NCBI GenBank assembly: GCA_024278985.1
Contig: JAJRSC010000011.1
Coordinates: 1-56,920, forward strand
Direction of reading: 5' to 3'
Length of the DNA stretch: 56,920 nt
Source: an archaeon
Lineage (GTDB): Archaea > AGJL01 > Methanococci > Methanococcales > Methanocaldococcaceae
The position numbers and the translations under genes were made by a program. Below, piece after piece: positions 28,578-38,671 of the stretch. The first letter of the stretch is position 1, and every line of letters begins with the position of its first letter. The notes beneath the pieces were generated by a model that saw only the letters and a program-made list of their open reading frames with translations, was not told the DNA's origin and ran no database searches.

Positions 28578-29248
28578 AGATAGTTTTTGATTTAGGAGGT
28601 TCTGTTGTTATGCCCTCAACCCCAAACCCAGAAAAAATAAAATCTTTTGGAGAAGTGTTTAAAAAAATTAAGGATATGGGTCATGATATTGCTATTGTTG
28701 TTGGAGGAGGAAAAACAGCAAGAGATTATATTAATTTAGCGAGAGAATTAAATAGTAATGAAAGTATATGTGATATTTTAGGGATATATGCCACAAGAAT
28801 GAATGCTTTACTCTTATCTCTAACTTTAGGAGAATATGGATATAAAAATATACCCTCAAATTTTGCAGAGGCAGAACTTATTTTAAATTTAGGAAAAATT
28901 CCAGTAATGGGAGGGACACATCCAGGGCATACAACTGATGCAGTTGCTGCAGGATTGGCTGAGTATATTGATGCTGATTTATTGGTTGTGGGGACTAATG
29001 TTGATGGAGTTTATGATAAAGACCCAAGAAAATATAAAGATGCTAAAAAAATAGAAAAGTTATCTTTTAGTGAGTTAGTTGAGTTATCTATAAATGCATC
29101 TTTAAAAGCTGGAAGTTCTTCAGTTATTGACCCATTGGCTGCTAAAATTATTGAAAGGGCAAAAATTAAAACAGTTGTTATAAAAGGTGAGCCAGAAGAA
29201 ATTTTAAATGTTGGCAAAGGCAAAATAAATGGGACAATAATTGAGTGA
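28574..29248 (+). CDS. pyrH: UMP kinase, archaeal type
   Basis: PyrH phosphorylates UMP to UDP. The 224-residue amino-acid-kinase fold shows FDLGGSVV (residues 4-11), VVGGGKTARDY (about 42-52), and the late GTNVDGVYDKDPRKY (about 137-151). Its start is a TTG whose last bases form the TGA of the preceding gene, and its end overlaps the next gene by four bases, so this is the second gene of a long overlapped chain. Confidence 0.93.
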   Translation: MKIVFDLGGSVVMPSTPNPEKIKSFGEVFKKIKDMGHDIAIVVGGGKTARDYINLARELNSNESICDILGIYATRMNALLLSLTLGEYGYKNIPSNFAEAELILNLGKIPVMGGTHPGHTTDAVAAGLAEYIDADLLVVGTNVDGVYDKDPRKYKDAKKIEKLSFSELVELSINASLKAGSSSVIDPLAAKIIERAKIKTVVIKGEPEEILNVGKGKINGTIIE

Positions 29249-30048
29249 TTATCTTGGATATTGAAAAAGAAATAAATAAAGAACTTATAAAAATTAGGGT
29301 AGAAGATTCACTAAATTTATTAAAGAATTTGGATATTAATGAAAATCTAAAAAATATTTTAAAAGGTATGTTAAAGAGAAGGTATAATTTAGATAAAAAC
29401 TTTTTTTTAAATGATAATAAAGTTAATGAAACTGCAAGTATTGCCTTTTCTGGAGGAATTGATAGTTCTTTTTCTGTTTTCTTAGCAAAACAAATTTTTG
29501 AGAATGTTGAAGTATTAACTTGTATCTCTCCCTATATTGGAAATAATGTAAATTTTATTAAAGAAAGGGCTAAAAAGTTAGGTGTTGATGTTAAATTTAT
29601 AAAAATAGATTTGGAAGAGATATATAAAAATTCGTTATCTGGAAGATATCATCCCTGTGGTAGGTGTCATAAGTTAATAGAGGAGGAAATTTTTAAACAC
29701 TCTAAAGGAAAATATGTTATTTTTGGGGATTTATTAGCCTTTGGTTCTCATAGTTTTTATAAGGTTAATAATAAGTATAGATTTAATATTAACTCTTTTT
29801 TTGCAATAACCAAAGATGAAGAGAGGGATATTTTAAAATTTGATAATAAAGGTTATGGCTGTAAAATGCTTAGAGAATATCATATAAAAAATAAAAATTA
29901 TAAATTTACAATACAAAGAATTTTAAGAGAAGTCAGAGGAAGAGTAATAACTGATAAGGAAGGATATAAAAATATTTTAGAGGTCCTAAACTATGGGAAT
30001 GAAGGAAGTTATAGAGAGGTTAATAAAGGAAGGTTATATAAAGAGTGA
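29245..30048 (+). CDS. PP-loop ATPase-superfamily protein of unknown target
   Basis: A 267-residue protein with PP-loop SGGIDSSFS (about residues 70-78), as in enzymes that adenylate a substrate before adding sulfur or nitrogen. A CGRC pair (about residues 137-140) could bind metal or carry sulfur, as in tRNA-thiolation enzymes and LarE-like proteins. It has an N-terminal helical domain of about 65 residues. The start is a GTG overlapping the pyrH stop, and the last 56 bases overlap pcm, an unusually long overlap. I cannot name the substrate. Confidence 0.65.
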   Translation: MIILDIEKEINKELIKIRVEDSLNLLKNLDINENLKNILKGMLKRRYNLDKNFFLNDNKVNETASIAFSGGIDSSFSVFLAKQIFENVEVLTCISPYIGNNVNFIKERAKKLGVDVKFIKIDLEEIYKNSLSGRYHPCGRCHKLIEEEIFKHSKGKYVIFGDLLAFGSHSFYKVNNKYRFNINSFFAITKDEERDILKFDNKGYGCKMLREYHIKNKNYKFTIQRILREVRGRVITDKEGYKNILEVLNYGNEGSYREVNKGRLYKE

Positions 30049-30625
30049 TAGAGTTATAAAAGCCCTTTTAAAAGTTCCAAGGGAGGAATTTGTCCCTGAA
30101 CATTTAAAAAAATATGCCTATGTAGATACTCCTTTAGAAATTGGTTATGGTCAAACTATCTCAGCAATACATATGGTTGGGTTGATGTGTGAATTATTAG
30201 ACTTAAAACCAGGAATGAAAGTTTTAGAGGTTGGAACTGGCTCTGGATATCATGCTGCAGTTGTTGCTGAAATTGTTGGTAAGGATGGTTTAGTTGTAAG
30301 TATTGAAAGAATTCCAGAGCTTGCTGAGAGAGCTAAAAAGACATTGAAAAAATTGGGATATGATAATGTTATTGTAGTTGTTGGAGATGGGACTCTTGGA
30401 TATCCTGAGTTGGCTCCTTATGACAGGATATATGTAACTGCTGCTGGTCCAAAGATACCAAAACCATTAATTGAGCAACTAAAAAATGGTGGAAAGTTAG
30501 TTATGCCTATAGGGAAATACTTCCAGGAGTTAATAGTTGCTGAGAAAATAGGGGATGAAATTAAAATTAAAAAATATGGTCCTGTTTCATTTGTTCCATT
30601 AATTGGAAAAGAGGGATTTCAATGA
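29993..30625 (+). CDS. pcm: Protein-L-isoaspartate O-methyltransferase
   Basis: Pcm methylates isoaspartyl residues in damaged proteins so they can revert to aspartate, important at high temperature. The 210-residue protein has the family opening [20 protein letters not shown], the [12 protein letters not shown] motif and SAM-binding [14 protein letters not shown] (about residues 79-92). The start could be 29993 or 29999; GAGGT lies about eight bases before the first. It starts within the PP-loop gene and ends within the aroD start. Confidence 0.95.
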   Translation: MGMKEVIERLIKEGYIKSDRVIKALLKVPREEFVPEHLKKYAYVDTPLEIGYGQTISAIHMVGLMCELLDLKPGMKVLEVGTGSGYHAAVVAEIVGKDGLVVSIERIPELAERAKKTLKKLGYDNVIVVVGDGTLGYPELAPYDRIYVTAAGPKIPKPLIEQLKNGGKLVMPIGKYFQELIVAEKIGDEIKIKKYGPVSFVPLIGKEGFQ

Positions 30626-31284
30626 TGATGATATGTTTGCCAATAGTTGAGGATAGTAAGAATAAGGCTATTGAAGTGGCTAAGGAATATTTAAAATATG
30701 CAGATATTGTAGAGTTTAGAGTAGATTACTTTAAAGAAGTTAGTATAAATGATATAAAAGATCTTTGTCAATATCCATCAATAATAACCATTAGAATTAA
30801 AGAAGAAGGAGGATTTTTTGAAGGAGATAGAGAAGAACTTTTTAAAGAGGCAATAAAAAATAATGCTAAATTTATAGATGTTGAACTAAGAGAGAAATTA
30901 TCAAGGGATTTAGTGGAATATAGAAATAAAATTAAATCTGAAACTAAAATTATAGTTTCTTATCATAACTTTAAAGAAACTCCAAGATATTAAGAACTTA
31001 AAGAAATTGCTAAAAAATGTTTAAATATTGGAGATATTGCTAAAATTGCGACAATGATAAATAATAAAGAGGATATAATTAAAATACTAAGATTAGCCAA
31101 TGAATTTGAAAATAATATTATTTCAATAGGTATGGGAGATAAAGGAAAAATAACAAGAATTTTATCTCCTCTATTTGGTTCAGTTGTTAGTTATGCATCA
31201 TTTAAAAATAAATCATCTGCTCCAGGACAGATAGATATAGAAGAACTTAAAGAAACTATAAACATCTTAAAAAAATATTTGTAG
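30622..31284 (+). pseudogene. aroD: 3-dehydroquinate dehydratase type I, in-frame TAA
   Basis: AroD dehydrates 3-dehydroquinate in the shikimate pathway. The frame reads ICLPIVEDS, VEFRVDYF, SYHNF (catalytic His, about residue 114) and KETPRY, meets TAA at 30991-30993 (codon 124), and continues in the same frame with ELKEIAKKCLNIGDIAKIATM (Schiff-base Lys) to the end. One base change (GAA to TAA) separates the pieces; together they have the normal length of about 220 residues. The stop falls between the two catalytic residues, so the truncated product would be inactive. In an autotroph this should block aromatic amino acid synthesis, so an error in the sequence is likely. Confidence 0.93.
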
Positions 31285-31836
31285 ATGAGAAACATGACAA
31301 TTAATAACTATCTTCATCTTATTTTTATGGGTTTGTGGTATATACTCCCTGCATATGTTGCTAATGCATCTGCCTGTATTTTTGGAGGTGGGGAACCTGT
31401 TGATGGAAAAAGGTATTTTTTTGATGGAAGAAGAATTATAGGTGATGGAGTTACCTATAAAGGTTCTTTTTTTGGAATTTTATTAGGAACCTTAACAGGA
31501 TTACTACAGGGAATTATTGTAGGATTTGGTTCAGATGGTTTAGATTTTTATTCTTGTATAATAGATCACATTATTTTAGGCTTTTATTTATCAGTTGGGG
31601 CAATAATAGGTGATGCTATAGGAAGTTTTATAAAAAGAAGGTTAAATATTGATAGAGGTAAACCAGCTCCAATATTGGACCAGTTAGATTTTGTTATTGG
31701 TGCTATTGCATTTGGTTATTTGATAGCCCCAATACCTATAACTATGATAATAGTAATATGTGTAATAACATTATTCATTCATTTATTTGGAAATATTATA
31801 GCATATAAATTAAAAATTAAAGAGTGTTGGTGGTAA
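31285..31836 (+). CDS. carS: CDP-archaeol synthase
   Basis: CarS activates digeranylgeranylglyceryl phosphate with CTP to make CDP-archaeol, the precursor of archaeal polar lipids. The 183-residue protein has about five membrane helices, the conserved start [19 protein letters not shown] (about residues 17-35), [20 protein letters not shown], and a metal-binding region [20 protein letters not shown]. Its ATG follows the aroD stop directly; 31294 is an alternative. The archaetidylserine decarboxylase gene at 51.3 kb acts later in the same pathway. Confidence 0.92.
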   Translation: MRNMTINNYLHLIFMGLWYILPAYVANASACIFGGGEPVDGKRYFFDGRRIIGDGVTYKGSFFGILLGTLTGLLQGIIVGFGSDGLDFYSCIIDHIILGFYLSVGAIIGDAIGSFIKRRLNIDRGKPAPILDQLDFVIGAIAFGYLIAPIPITMIIVICVITLFIHLFGNIIAYKLKIKECWW

Positions 31837-31837
31837 G

Positions 31838-32317
31838 ATGAGGATAGTTTTAGATATTGAAGTTAGAGACAAACCAGGAGAATTATTAAAGATATTAACC
31901 CCTATAGCCAACTTAGGAGCTAATATAATTTCAATAATCCATTCAAGAGAGGAAAGAGTAGGAAATAGAATTCCTGTAAGATTTGTTATTGATGTTGAAG
32001 AGGATAAATTTAAAACACTTATTAATGAACTTGAAAAAGTAGCAATAATAAAATTAATTGATGGACAAAAGAAAAAAAGATATGTGGATATTGTTGTTAT
32101 AGGTCATGTTGTTGATACTGACATAAGAGATACAATTGATAGAATTAATACTATAGGTTTAGTGGAAGATTTAGATTTACTTATGCCTCATCCAGATTTA
32201 GAATCTTCTGCTACTATGAAGATACTTATAGATAATTATAAAATAGAAGAACTATTCTATTTATTAGATGAATTAGAAAAGGAGAAAGGTTTATTTTTTA
32301 TAAAAACACTATTATGA
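31838..32317 (+). CDS. ACT-domain regulatory protein next to homoserine dehydrogenase
   Basis: A 159-residue protein with an N-terminal ACT domain ([20 protein letters not shown], residues 6-25) and a second alpha/beta half (residues 80-159). ACT domains bind amino acids and regulate biosynthetic enzymes. It lies nine bases before hom, so allosteric control of homoserine or threonine synthesis by an amino acid is the obvious hypothesis; no direct evidence is in the sequence. Confidence 0.75.
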   Translation: MRIVLDIEVRDKPGELLKILTPIANLGANIISIIHSREERVGNRIPVRFVIDVEEDKFKTLINELEKVAIIKLIDGQKKKRYVDIVVIGHVVDTDIRDTIDRINTIGLVEDLDLLMPHPDLESSATMKILIDNYKIEELFYLLDELEKEKGLFFIKTLL

Positions 32318-32326
32318 GGGAGATAA

Positions 32327-33331
32327 ATGGATATTATAATTTTAGGATTTGGAGTTATAGGGAGAGGATTGGCTAAGGTTCTATATAATAAGAGTGATTA
32401 TTTATCTAAAAATTATGGAAAATTTAATGTTGTTGGAATTGCAGACAGTTCTGGAGGAATATATAATAAGGATGGAATTGACTTGTTAAAGGCAATAGAA
32501 GTTAAAGAGAAAACTGGAAAAATAACTAATTATAAAGATGCCAAAAAAATGGATATTTTAGATTTAATAAAAGAAGATGGAGATGTTGTTGTTGAAGTTA
32601 CTCCTTCAAATCTAGAAACAGGAGAACCTGCTAATACCCATATAATTGAAAGTTTTAAAAATGACAAACATGTTGTTACTGCCAATAAAGGACCTTTATG
32701 TTTATGTTTTAATGAACTTATAACTACTGCTAAGAAGTACAATAAAATTTTTAGATTTGAGGCATCAGTTGGAGGAGCAATGCCAATAATAAACTTAGCT
32801 AAGGAAACACTTGCTGGAAATGAAATATATTCAATTATTGGAATTTTAAATGGAACTACTAACTATATACTTACAAAGATGGAAGAGGAAAAAATAGATT
32901 TTGAAACTGCCTTAAAAGAAGCTCAAGAGTTAGGAATTGCTGAAACAAATCCTTCTCAAGATATTGATGGTTTAGATACTGCTGCAAAGATTGTTATTTT
33001 AGCAAATGCTATAATGGGGCTAAATAAGACAATAAAAGATGTTAAAATAAAAGGAATCAGAAGAATAACCCCAGAAGCAATATTATTGGCTAATAAAAGA
33101 GGATATACTATAAAACTTATAGGGAATGTCAATAGAAAAAAACTTATTGTTGAACCTACTTTAATCCCAAAATATAGCCCATTAAATGTTAAAGGAACTT
33201 TAAATGTTGCAATGTTTGAGACAGATTTAGCAAAAGAAGTTGTAGTCGTTGGAAGAGGTGCGGGACCTATAGAAACATCATCCGCTATTTTAAGTGATTT
33301 GATTAGTATCTATAAAGAAATAAAAAAATAA
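32327..33331 (+). CDS. hom: Homoserine dehydrogenase
   Basis: Hom reduces aspartate semialdehyde to homoserine for threonine and methionine. At 334 residues it has the NAD(P) site GFGVIGRGL (residues 6-14), the [11 protein letters not shown] substrate region (about 183-193), the [12 protein letters not shown] motif and the late [13 protein letters not shown] (about residues 307-319). It lacks the C-terminal ACT domain found in many bacterial forms; the separate ACT protein just upstream may replace it. GAGGGAGAT precedes the ATG. Confidence 0.94.
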   Translation: MDIIILGFGVIGRGLAKVLYNKSDYLSKNYGKFNVVGIADSSGGIYNKDGIDLLKAIEVKEKTGKITNYKDAKKMDILDLIKEDGDVVVEVTPSNLETGEPANTHIIESFKNDKHVVTANKGPLCLCFNELITTAKKYNKIFRFEASVGGAMPIINLAKETLAGNEIYSIIGILNGTTNYILTKMEEEKIDFETALKEAQELGIAETNPSQDIDGLDTAAKIVILANAIMGLNKTIKDVKIKGIRRITPEAILLANKRGYTIKLIGNVNRKKLIVEPTLIPKYSPLNVKGTLNVAMFETDLAKEVVVVGRGAGPIETSSAILSDLISIYKEIKK

Positions 33332-33340
33332 CATATTTAT

Positions 33341-33916
33341 TTATTCTTTAATAAACTTTTTTAAATAATACTTGCTATAAATTGCTCCAGCTGTATTGTG
33401 AGATAAAACTCTATCTTTAACAATAAATGTAGTTGTTGGAGCTTTTGAATACTTTTGAAATAAAATATCATGTCCAATACATAACCCAACAATAATATTT
33501 AAATCAGTTCCAATTTCATTTAAAATTTCCGCCTGTCCTATTGGATTGCACATAGCTTCTTTACCATTATTAATCTTTTTTAACTCATAAACATCTTTAT
33601 CAATTCCACAAACCTTACAACAAACAGAATAAACATTAAAATGTTGTGATAAAATTTTATCTAATGTTTTTGCTTCATTTTCTAACCCTATACAGAAAGC
33701 AATACCTATTTTTTTATAATCCATAAGTTTGCAAAACTCTATAATCTCCTCCAGTCTTGTTTTTTTCATGTAATATTTTGCTTCAATATAGGCAGAAATT
33801 TTTGCTATTTTTAAATTTTCTTCTTTTTTATATTCATTTAATATTTTTTCTGTTATATCTTTTTTGCAGTTTTTTCCAGCATAGCAAAGTTTTTTATTAC
33901 ATTTAGAGCATTTCAT
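33341..33916 (-). CDS. DUF1847-type cysteine-rich protein
   Basis: A 191-residue soluble protein rich in cysteine: CSKCNKKLCYAGKNC at the start, then CKVCGID, AMCNPIGQA and GLCIGHD. It matches the DUF1847 family of putative metal-binding proteins of anaerobes. The ATG at 33916 is preferred because GGTG lies before it. It is divergent from the permease gene, whose first bases lie 26 bases away. Role unknown. Confidence 0.7.
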   Translation of the reverse strand: MKCSKCNKKLCYAGKNCKKDITEKILNEYKKEENLKIAKISAYIEAKYYMKKTRLEEIIEFCKLMDYKKIGIAFCIGLENEAKTLDKILSQHFNVYSVCCKVCGIDKDVYELKKINNGKEAMCNPIGQAEILNEIGTDLNIIVGLCIGHDILFQKYSKAPTTTFIVKDRVLSHNTAGAIYSKYYLKKFIKE

Positions 33917-33942
33917 AATTGACACCTATAGTTGGGGAATAT

Positions 33943-34998
33943 ATGAGAATTGATACATTTATATTTTTAATATTTATTGGTATTGGGATTTTATTTTTAT
34001 TGACAATTATAAACCCAATGGAAATGTTTTATATTGTAGAATGGAAAACAATTTTTTCCCTGTTTTATTTAATGGTTATTGTAAATGTTATGAAAGATTC
34101 AAAGTTTTTAGATTATATATCTTTAAAAATCTTAAAGAGGACAAATAGAATTTTTATTTCTCTCATATTTTTAACTTTGTTTTCATCATCTTTAATAACC
34201 AATGATGTTTCTCTCTTTGTTATTATTCCTCTAACTCTTATTATTCATAAATATACAAAAATGCCTATAAAGGATTTAGAAAAGCTTATTATTTTTGAAG
34301 GAGTATCTGCAAATATTGGCAGTGCTTTAACACCAATAGGTAATCCTCAAAATCTATTTTTGTTTCATTTCTATAATATTGGTATAGTTAATTTTATAAT
34401 TAATATGCTTCCATTTGAAATTTTAGGGATTTTGGTTATACTTCCATTTTTAGAATTTAAAAAGTATGATGTTAAGGTAGATATTAATATTAAATTCAGG
34501 AAAGAGTGGATTATATATATATTATTTTTTATTTTAGTTTTATTTTGTGTTTTTGGATTTTTGAACTTTGTATATATTTTTCCACTAATATTATTAATTT
34601 TGATTTATAAGGAAGTAAAAATTGATTATCTTTTTTTACTAACTTTTATATTCCTTTTTATTGATATTGAAGGACTTAAAAGGTTGGGGATTATTGATAT
34701 ATTTTCAATAAAATGTAATGATATTATGCTGATGATTTATTCTTCCCTACTTTCTCAAATAATCTCCAATGTACCAGCAACAGTATTACTCTCAAATTTA
34801 TATAAAAATTGGCTACCAATAGCTTATGGTGTAAATGCTGGTGGTAATGGAACTTTAATTGCATCATTTGCAAATTTAATAACTTTAAGGTTATCTGATG
34901 GAAAAGTAGAGGCAAGAAGGTTTTTATTAATTGGAGTGTTAATATATTTAATGCACTTAATTGCATTGATAGCTTATGCTAAAATCTTTTGGAGTTAG
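33943..34998 (+). CDS. Ion-transporter superfamily permease (ArsB/NhaD/CitM-like)
   Basis: A membrane protein of about 351 residues with ten or more helices and two hairpin-like conserved regions: TNDVSLFVIIPLTLI (about residue 86) with GSALTPIGNPQN (about 131-142), and ISNVPATVLLSN (about 275) with GVNAGGNGTLIASFANLI (about 297). Paired TxND/NxP motifs are typical of the arsenite/sodium/dicarboxylate permease group. The substrate is unknown. The ATG at 33943 follows GTTGGGGAA; an upstream in-frame TTG is less likely. Confidence 0.75.
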   Translation: MRIDTFIFLIFIGIGILFLLTIINPMEMFYIVEWKTIFSLFYLMVIVNVMKDSKFLDYISLKILKRTNRIFISLIFLTLFSSSLITNDVSLFVIIPLTLIIHKYTKMPIKDLEKLIIFEGVSANIGSALTPIGNPQNLFLFHFYNIGIVNFIINMLPFEILGILVILPFLEFKKYDVKVDINIKFRKEWIIYILFFILVLFCVFGFLNFVYIFPLILLILIYKEVKIDYLFLLTFIFLFIDIEGLKRLGIIDIFSIKCNDIMLMIYSSLLSQIISNVPATVLLSNLYKNWLPIAYGVNAGGNGTLIASFANLITLRLSDGKVEARRFLLIGVLIYLMHLIALIAYAKIFWS

Positions 34999-35008
34999 AG
35001 GAGATATT

Positions 35009-36229
35009 ATGATGAACTTAATAGAGGAAGCCATAAAATTAGAAAGTGATTTAATAAGAATAAATTCAGTAAATCCGTCATTTGGGGGGAAAGGAGAAAA
35101 AGAAAAGGCTGAATATGTTAAAAAAAAGTTGTTAGAGTATGCTAAAAACATAAAAAATTATGAATTAAAGGAATACAACACAATAGATAAAAAAGGTTTT
35201 GAAAGGCCTAATATAGTATTTAAAATAGATTTTGGAAGAGATAAAACATTACATATTATTTCTCATTTAGATACAGTTCCAGAAGGAGATATAAGACTTT
35301 GGAAAACTAATCCATATGAACCATATATAGAGGATAATAAAATTTATGGAAGGGGAAGTGAAGATAATCATAAGGGGATTGTTTCCTCTCTAATATTATT
35401 AAAAATGTTATTAAACAGTAATATTAAACCTAAGTATAATTTATCTTTAATTTTTGTTTCTGATGAGGAAGATGGTAGTGAATATGGATTAAAATATCTT
35501 TTAAATTTTGAAGATGAGATATTTAAAAAAGAGGATTTAATTATAGTTCCTGACTTTAGTTCTCCAGAAGGAAACTTAATAGAAATTGGAGAAAAAGGTA
35601 TTTTATGGGTAAAATTTAAAATTTATGGAAAACAATGTCATGGCTCTACCCCAGATAGTGGTTTAAATGCAAATATTATAGCTTCTTCCCTACTCTTAAA
35701 TATCTACAAAGAACTTTATTCAAAATATAATATAGAAAATCCTATTTTCTTACCTGAATATTCAACATTTGAACCTACAATATTAAAGAACAATGTAGAA
35801 AATCCTAACACAATTCCTGGATATGTTGAATTTGTATTTGATTGTAGAATTCTGCCAGAGTATAAAATGGAAGATATCTTAAAAAGTATTGATGAAATTA
35901 TAAAAAACTATACTGGTAGTATAATAAAAGGTAGTGGAGAATATAATAATATAACTTATGAAATCCTAAAAAAAGAAAATCCTAATTTTACAAAAGAGGA
36001 TAGTGAAGTAGTTAAAGAACTTAGTAAAGCAATAAAAGAGGTATTAAAAAAAGAGCCTAAATTGTGTGGTATGGGTGGAGGAACTGTTGCTGCTTTTTTA
36101 AGAGAAAAAAACTATAATGTTGCTGTGTGGGGAATTGGAGATGGTACTGCACATCAACCAAATGAGTATGTAAAGGTTGATAACTTAATAGATATGGCTA
36201 AAGTTTATTATAAAATATTAGAGGGATAA
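35009..36229 (+). CDS. M20-family metallopeptidase/deacylase (DapE-ArgE-like)
   Basis: A 406-residue binuclear zinc hydrolase. Metal-site motifs are ISHLDTVPEG (His/Asp), GRGSEDNHKG, VSDEEDGSEYG (Glu pair) and the late GGGTVAAFLR; a dimerisation domain occupies the middle. Substrates in the family are N-acyl amino acids or peptides; succinyl-diaminopimelate cannot be assumed here because methanogens of this group make lysine by another route. I choose the ATG at 35009, with AGAGGAGA at 34997-35004, over the in-frame ATG at 34976 inside the permease gene. Confidence 0.82.
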   Translation: MMNLIEEAIKLESDLIRINSVNPSFGGKGEKEKAEYVKKKLLEYAKNIKNYELKEYNTIDKKGFERPNIVFKIDFGRDKTLHIISHLDTVPEGDIRLWKTNPYEPYIEDNKIYGRGSEDNHKGIVSSLILLKMLLNSNIKPKYNLSLIFVSDEEDGSEYGLKYLLNFEDEIFKKEDLIIVPDFSSPEGNLIEIGEKGILWVKFKIYGKQCHGSTPDSGLNANIIASSLLLNIYKELYSKYNIENPIFLPEYSTFEPTILKNNVENPNTIPGYVEFVFDCRILPEYKMEDILKSIDEIIKNYTGSIIKGSGEYNNITYEILKKENPNFTKEDSEVVKELSKAIKEVLKKEPKLCGMGGGTVAAFLREKNYNVAVWGIGDGTAHQPNEYVKVDNLIDMAKVYYKILEG

Positions 36230-36230
36230 A

Positions 36231-36980
36231 TTGAAAATTACCATTGTTGGAGCAGGTACAGGAGACCCTGAGTTAATAACAGTAAAAGGATTAAAAGCAA
36301 TTCAAGAGGCAGATGTTATTGTATATGCTGGCTCTTTAGTAAATAAAGAACTTTTAAAATATGCAAAAACTAAAGAAATATATGATAGTTCGAAGATGAA
36401 TTTAGATGAAATAATTAAAATAATGGTTAAGAGTGTTAAAGAAGGAAAAAAAGTTGTTCGACTGCATACTGGAGACCCATCAATATATGGAGCCATAAAA
36501 GAACAAATTGATGAACTGGCTAAGCATAATATAGATGTTGAAATCATTCCAGGGGTAAGTTCATTATTTGCAGCAGCTGCAAGTTTAAAAATAGAACTTA
36601 CTCTCCCAGATGTTTCTCAAACAGTTATAATAACAAGACCAGAAGGTAGAACAAAAGTTCCTGAAAAAGAAAAATTAAAAGAATTGGCTAAACATAACTC
36701 AACAATGGCAATATTTTTAGGAGTTTCTTTAATTGATAAAGTTGTTAATGAACTTTTAGAAGGAGGGTACTCTAAAGATACTCCTGTAGCAGTTGTATAT
36801 AAAGCATCTTGGCCAGATGAAAAAATAATATTGGGAACATTAAATGATATATCTGAAAAAGTTAAAAAGGAAGGTATTAATAGAACTGCCTTAATAATAG
36901 TAGGGGATGTTTTAAATCCTAAATATTATAGCTATTCTAAATTATATGATAAGAATTTTAAACATGGATTTAGAAAATAG
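36231..36980 (+). CDS. cbiF: Cobalt-precorrin-4 C11-methyltransferase
   Basis: CbiF methylates C11 of cobalt-precorrin-4 in anaerobic cobalamin synthesis. The 249-residue tetrapyrrole methylase has VGAGTGDPELITVKG (residues 5-19), the HTGDPSIYGA loop (about 79-88), PGVSSLFAAAA (about 107-117) and a TRPEG motif. The start is a TTG one base after the preceding stop, with GAGGGAT upstream. The product ends in the corrinoid used by MtrA. Confidence 0.92.
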   Translation: MKITIVGAGTGDPELITVKGLKAIQEADVIVYAGSLVNKELLKYAKTKEIYDSSKMNLDEIIKIMVKSVKEGKKVVRLHTGDPSIYGAIKEQIDELAKHNIDVEIIPGVSSLFAAAASLKIELTLPDVSQTVIITRPEGRTKVPEKEKLKELAKHNSTMAIFLGVSLIDKVVNELLEGGYSKDTPVAVVYKASWPDEKIILGTLNDISEKVKKEGINRTALIIVGDVLNPKYYSYSKLYDKNFKHGFRK

Positions 36981-37009
36981 CAAAATATAAATATAAAATA
37001 TTTAATGTA

Positions 37010-37042
37010 TAACTATAATATAGATGGATATAGTTATAGTTA
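37010..37042 (+). repeat. Inverted repeat TAACTATA/TATAGTTA between cbiF and the chemoreceptor
   Basis: TAACTATA at 37010-37017 is the exact reverse complement of TATAGTTA at 37035-37042; a second overlapping TATAGTTA lies at 37029-37036. It starts 30 bases after cbiF ends. It could end the upstream transcript or be a regulator site for the chemoreceptor gene. AT-only repeats arise easily by chance in such sequence. Confidence 0.3.
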
Positions 37043-37191
37043 ATTATATAATTTTGTTACTTTTTAATAATATTTATAATAGTAATATATTAGTAAATTA
37101 ATTTTTAATAATATTTCATAATATAATATATTTGTATATACCAATATTAAGAATTATAAAATTTAATTACTAAAAAATCTGGTGAGGGGTT

Positions 37192-38637
37192 ATGAAAGGG
37201 GCATATGTAATAAGATATATCACCCCATTTATAAGCTATATAATATTAGCGATTTTATTTGTTATTTTTTTATACTATGTATATCACTTACCACTACTTA
37301 TTTGTGGAGGATATATCATATTAATAATACTTGTTAGTATTGGTACATTTGTTTATATAAAAAAGGAGATTATAGAACCAATTATAATAATAAGTAATAT
37401 ACTAAAAAAAGAAAATCTTGAAAAAGATTATTCTTTTAAGGGGATATTTTTAGAGATATATAAAAACATCCAAAATCTATATAATATAGTTAATGAATGT
37501 AAAAAAATTAAAGTTCAAAATAAAGAATTAAAAGATTTACTAACAGAAATTGATAATATAATGAAAAATATTTCCAGTGGAAATATAACCTCAAGATTAA
37601 AAATAAATGAAAAAGATTCTGAAAAAATTAAAACATTTAAGAAAAATTTCAATGATGCACTAAATGCTTTATCATTTATGATATATGACCAGTTAAAAAA
37701 TATTAAAAAGCTAAACTCAGAAATAAATAGATTAAAAGAGGAAATTGAAAAAATAGCAGAAGCTTCAGATCAAATTGCAGATGCTGCTCAGCAAGTTGCT
37801 ACAGCTGCAACAGACCAATCTACAAAACTTCAAGATTTATCTCAAGATTTAGAACATACTGCAAAACTATCTGAAGAAACATTACAATCAGCAGAAGAAG
37901 GAGTTCATGCTATCCAGATTGTAGAAGAAAGGTCTAATGAAGGTATTAAAAATATTGAAAATGCTATAGAAACAATGCAAAGAATTGCTAACGTTATAGA
38001 TGAGTTGGGTAAAGCGTTGGAAGAACTTGGAAGGGAAAGCCAAAAAATTAATGAAATAACAGCACTAATTAAGGATATTGCAGAACAAACTGGTTTATTA
38101 GCTTTAAACGCATCCATTGAAGCGGCAAGAGCAGGAGATGCAGGAAGAGGGTTTGCAGTAGTCGCGAGTGAAATTAAAGGTTTGGCTGAGGAAATAGGTA
38201 GGTCTGTAGAGGATATAAATAAAACTGTTGATGAGATTAGAAGAGCTATAGAAAAAACTATAGAACTTGGATTAACAGGAAAGGATGAAGTTGATAAGGG
38301 AGTTGTTGCAATAGACGAGGTTAATAATGCATTTTTAAAAATTAAGGAAGCAGTAGATAAAACCCACGAAGTTATTGAAAAAATAAAAATTAATGCAAAA
38401 ACATCCGCAGATAAAGTTCAAGAATCATTAAGAAATGTCCAAGATATCGCGTCTATTTCTGAGGAGTTTGCTGCAACTGCTGAAGAACTAACAGCTTCAA
38501 CTGAGGAATTAAATGCCTCAATACAAGAATTTAAAAATATTGTTAAAAAACTTGAAGAAACTTCTAAAATTGCTGATGAATTGGCACATAGATTTAAAAT
38601 TGATGAGGAAAATTTAAATTATTTACAAAATAAATAA
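37192..38637 (+). CDS. Methyl-accepting chemotaxis protein (receptor/transducer)
   Basis: A 481-residue chemoreceptor. Two membrane helices (about residues 10-29 and 33-55) are joined by only a few outside residues, so there is no external sensor domain; the input is probably inside the cell or in the membrane. A cytoplasmic linker (60-180) leads to the long coiled-coil signalling hairpin, with tip [20 protein letters not shown] (about 294-313) and [17 protein letters not shown]. Glu/Gln pairs on both arms are candidate methylation sites. No che genes are in the window. Several codons (GCG, CGC, TCG-like) are richer in GC than in neighbours. GGTGAGG precedes the ATG. Confidence 0.93.
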   Translation: MKGAYVIRYITPFISYIILAILFVIFLYYVYHLPLLICGGYIILIILVSIGTFVYIKKEIIEPIIIISNILKKENLEKDYSFKGIFLEIYKNIQNLYNIVNECKKIKVQNKELKDLLTEIDNIMKNISSGNITSRLKINEKDSEKIKTFKKNFNDALNALSFMIYDQLKNIKKLNSEINRLKEEIEKIAEASDQIADAAQQVATAATDQSTKLQDLSQDLEHTAKLSEETLQSAEEGVHAIQIVEERSNEGIKNIENAIETMQRIANVIDELGKALEELGRESQKINEITALIKDIAEQTGLLALNASIEAARAGDAGRGFAVVASEIKGLAEEIGRSVEDINKTVDEIRRAIEKTIELGLTGKDEVDKGVVAIDEVNNAFLKIKEAVDKTHEVIEKIKINAKTSADKVQESLRNVQDIASISEEFAATAEELTASTEELNASIQEFKNIVKKLEETSKIADELAHRFKIDEENLNYLQNK

Positions 38638-38671
38638 TTAATATTATTAATAATAAAAAAAGGTGATTACT

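Noticed and set aside
37010-37042. Strong intrinsic terminator after cbiF
   Set aside because: The stem is made only of A/T-rich pairs with a long loop and is unlikely to be stable at high temperature; kept only as a low-confidence repeat.
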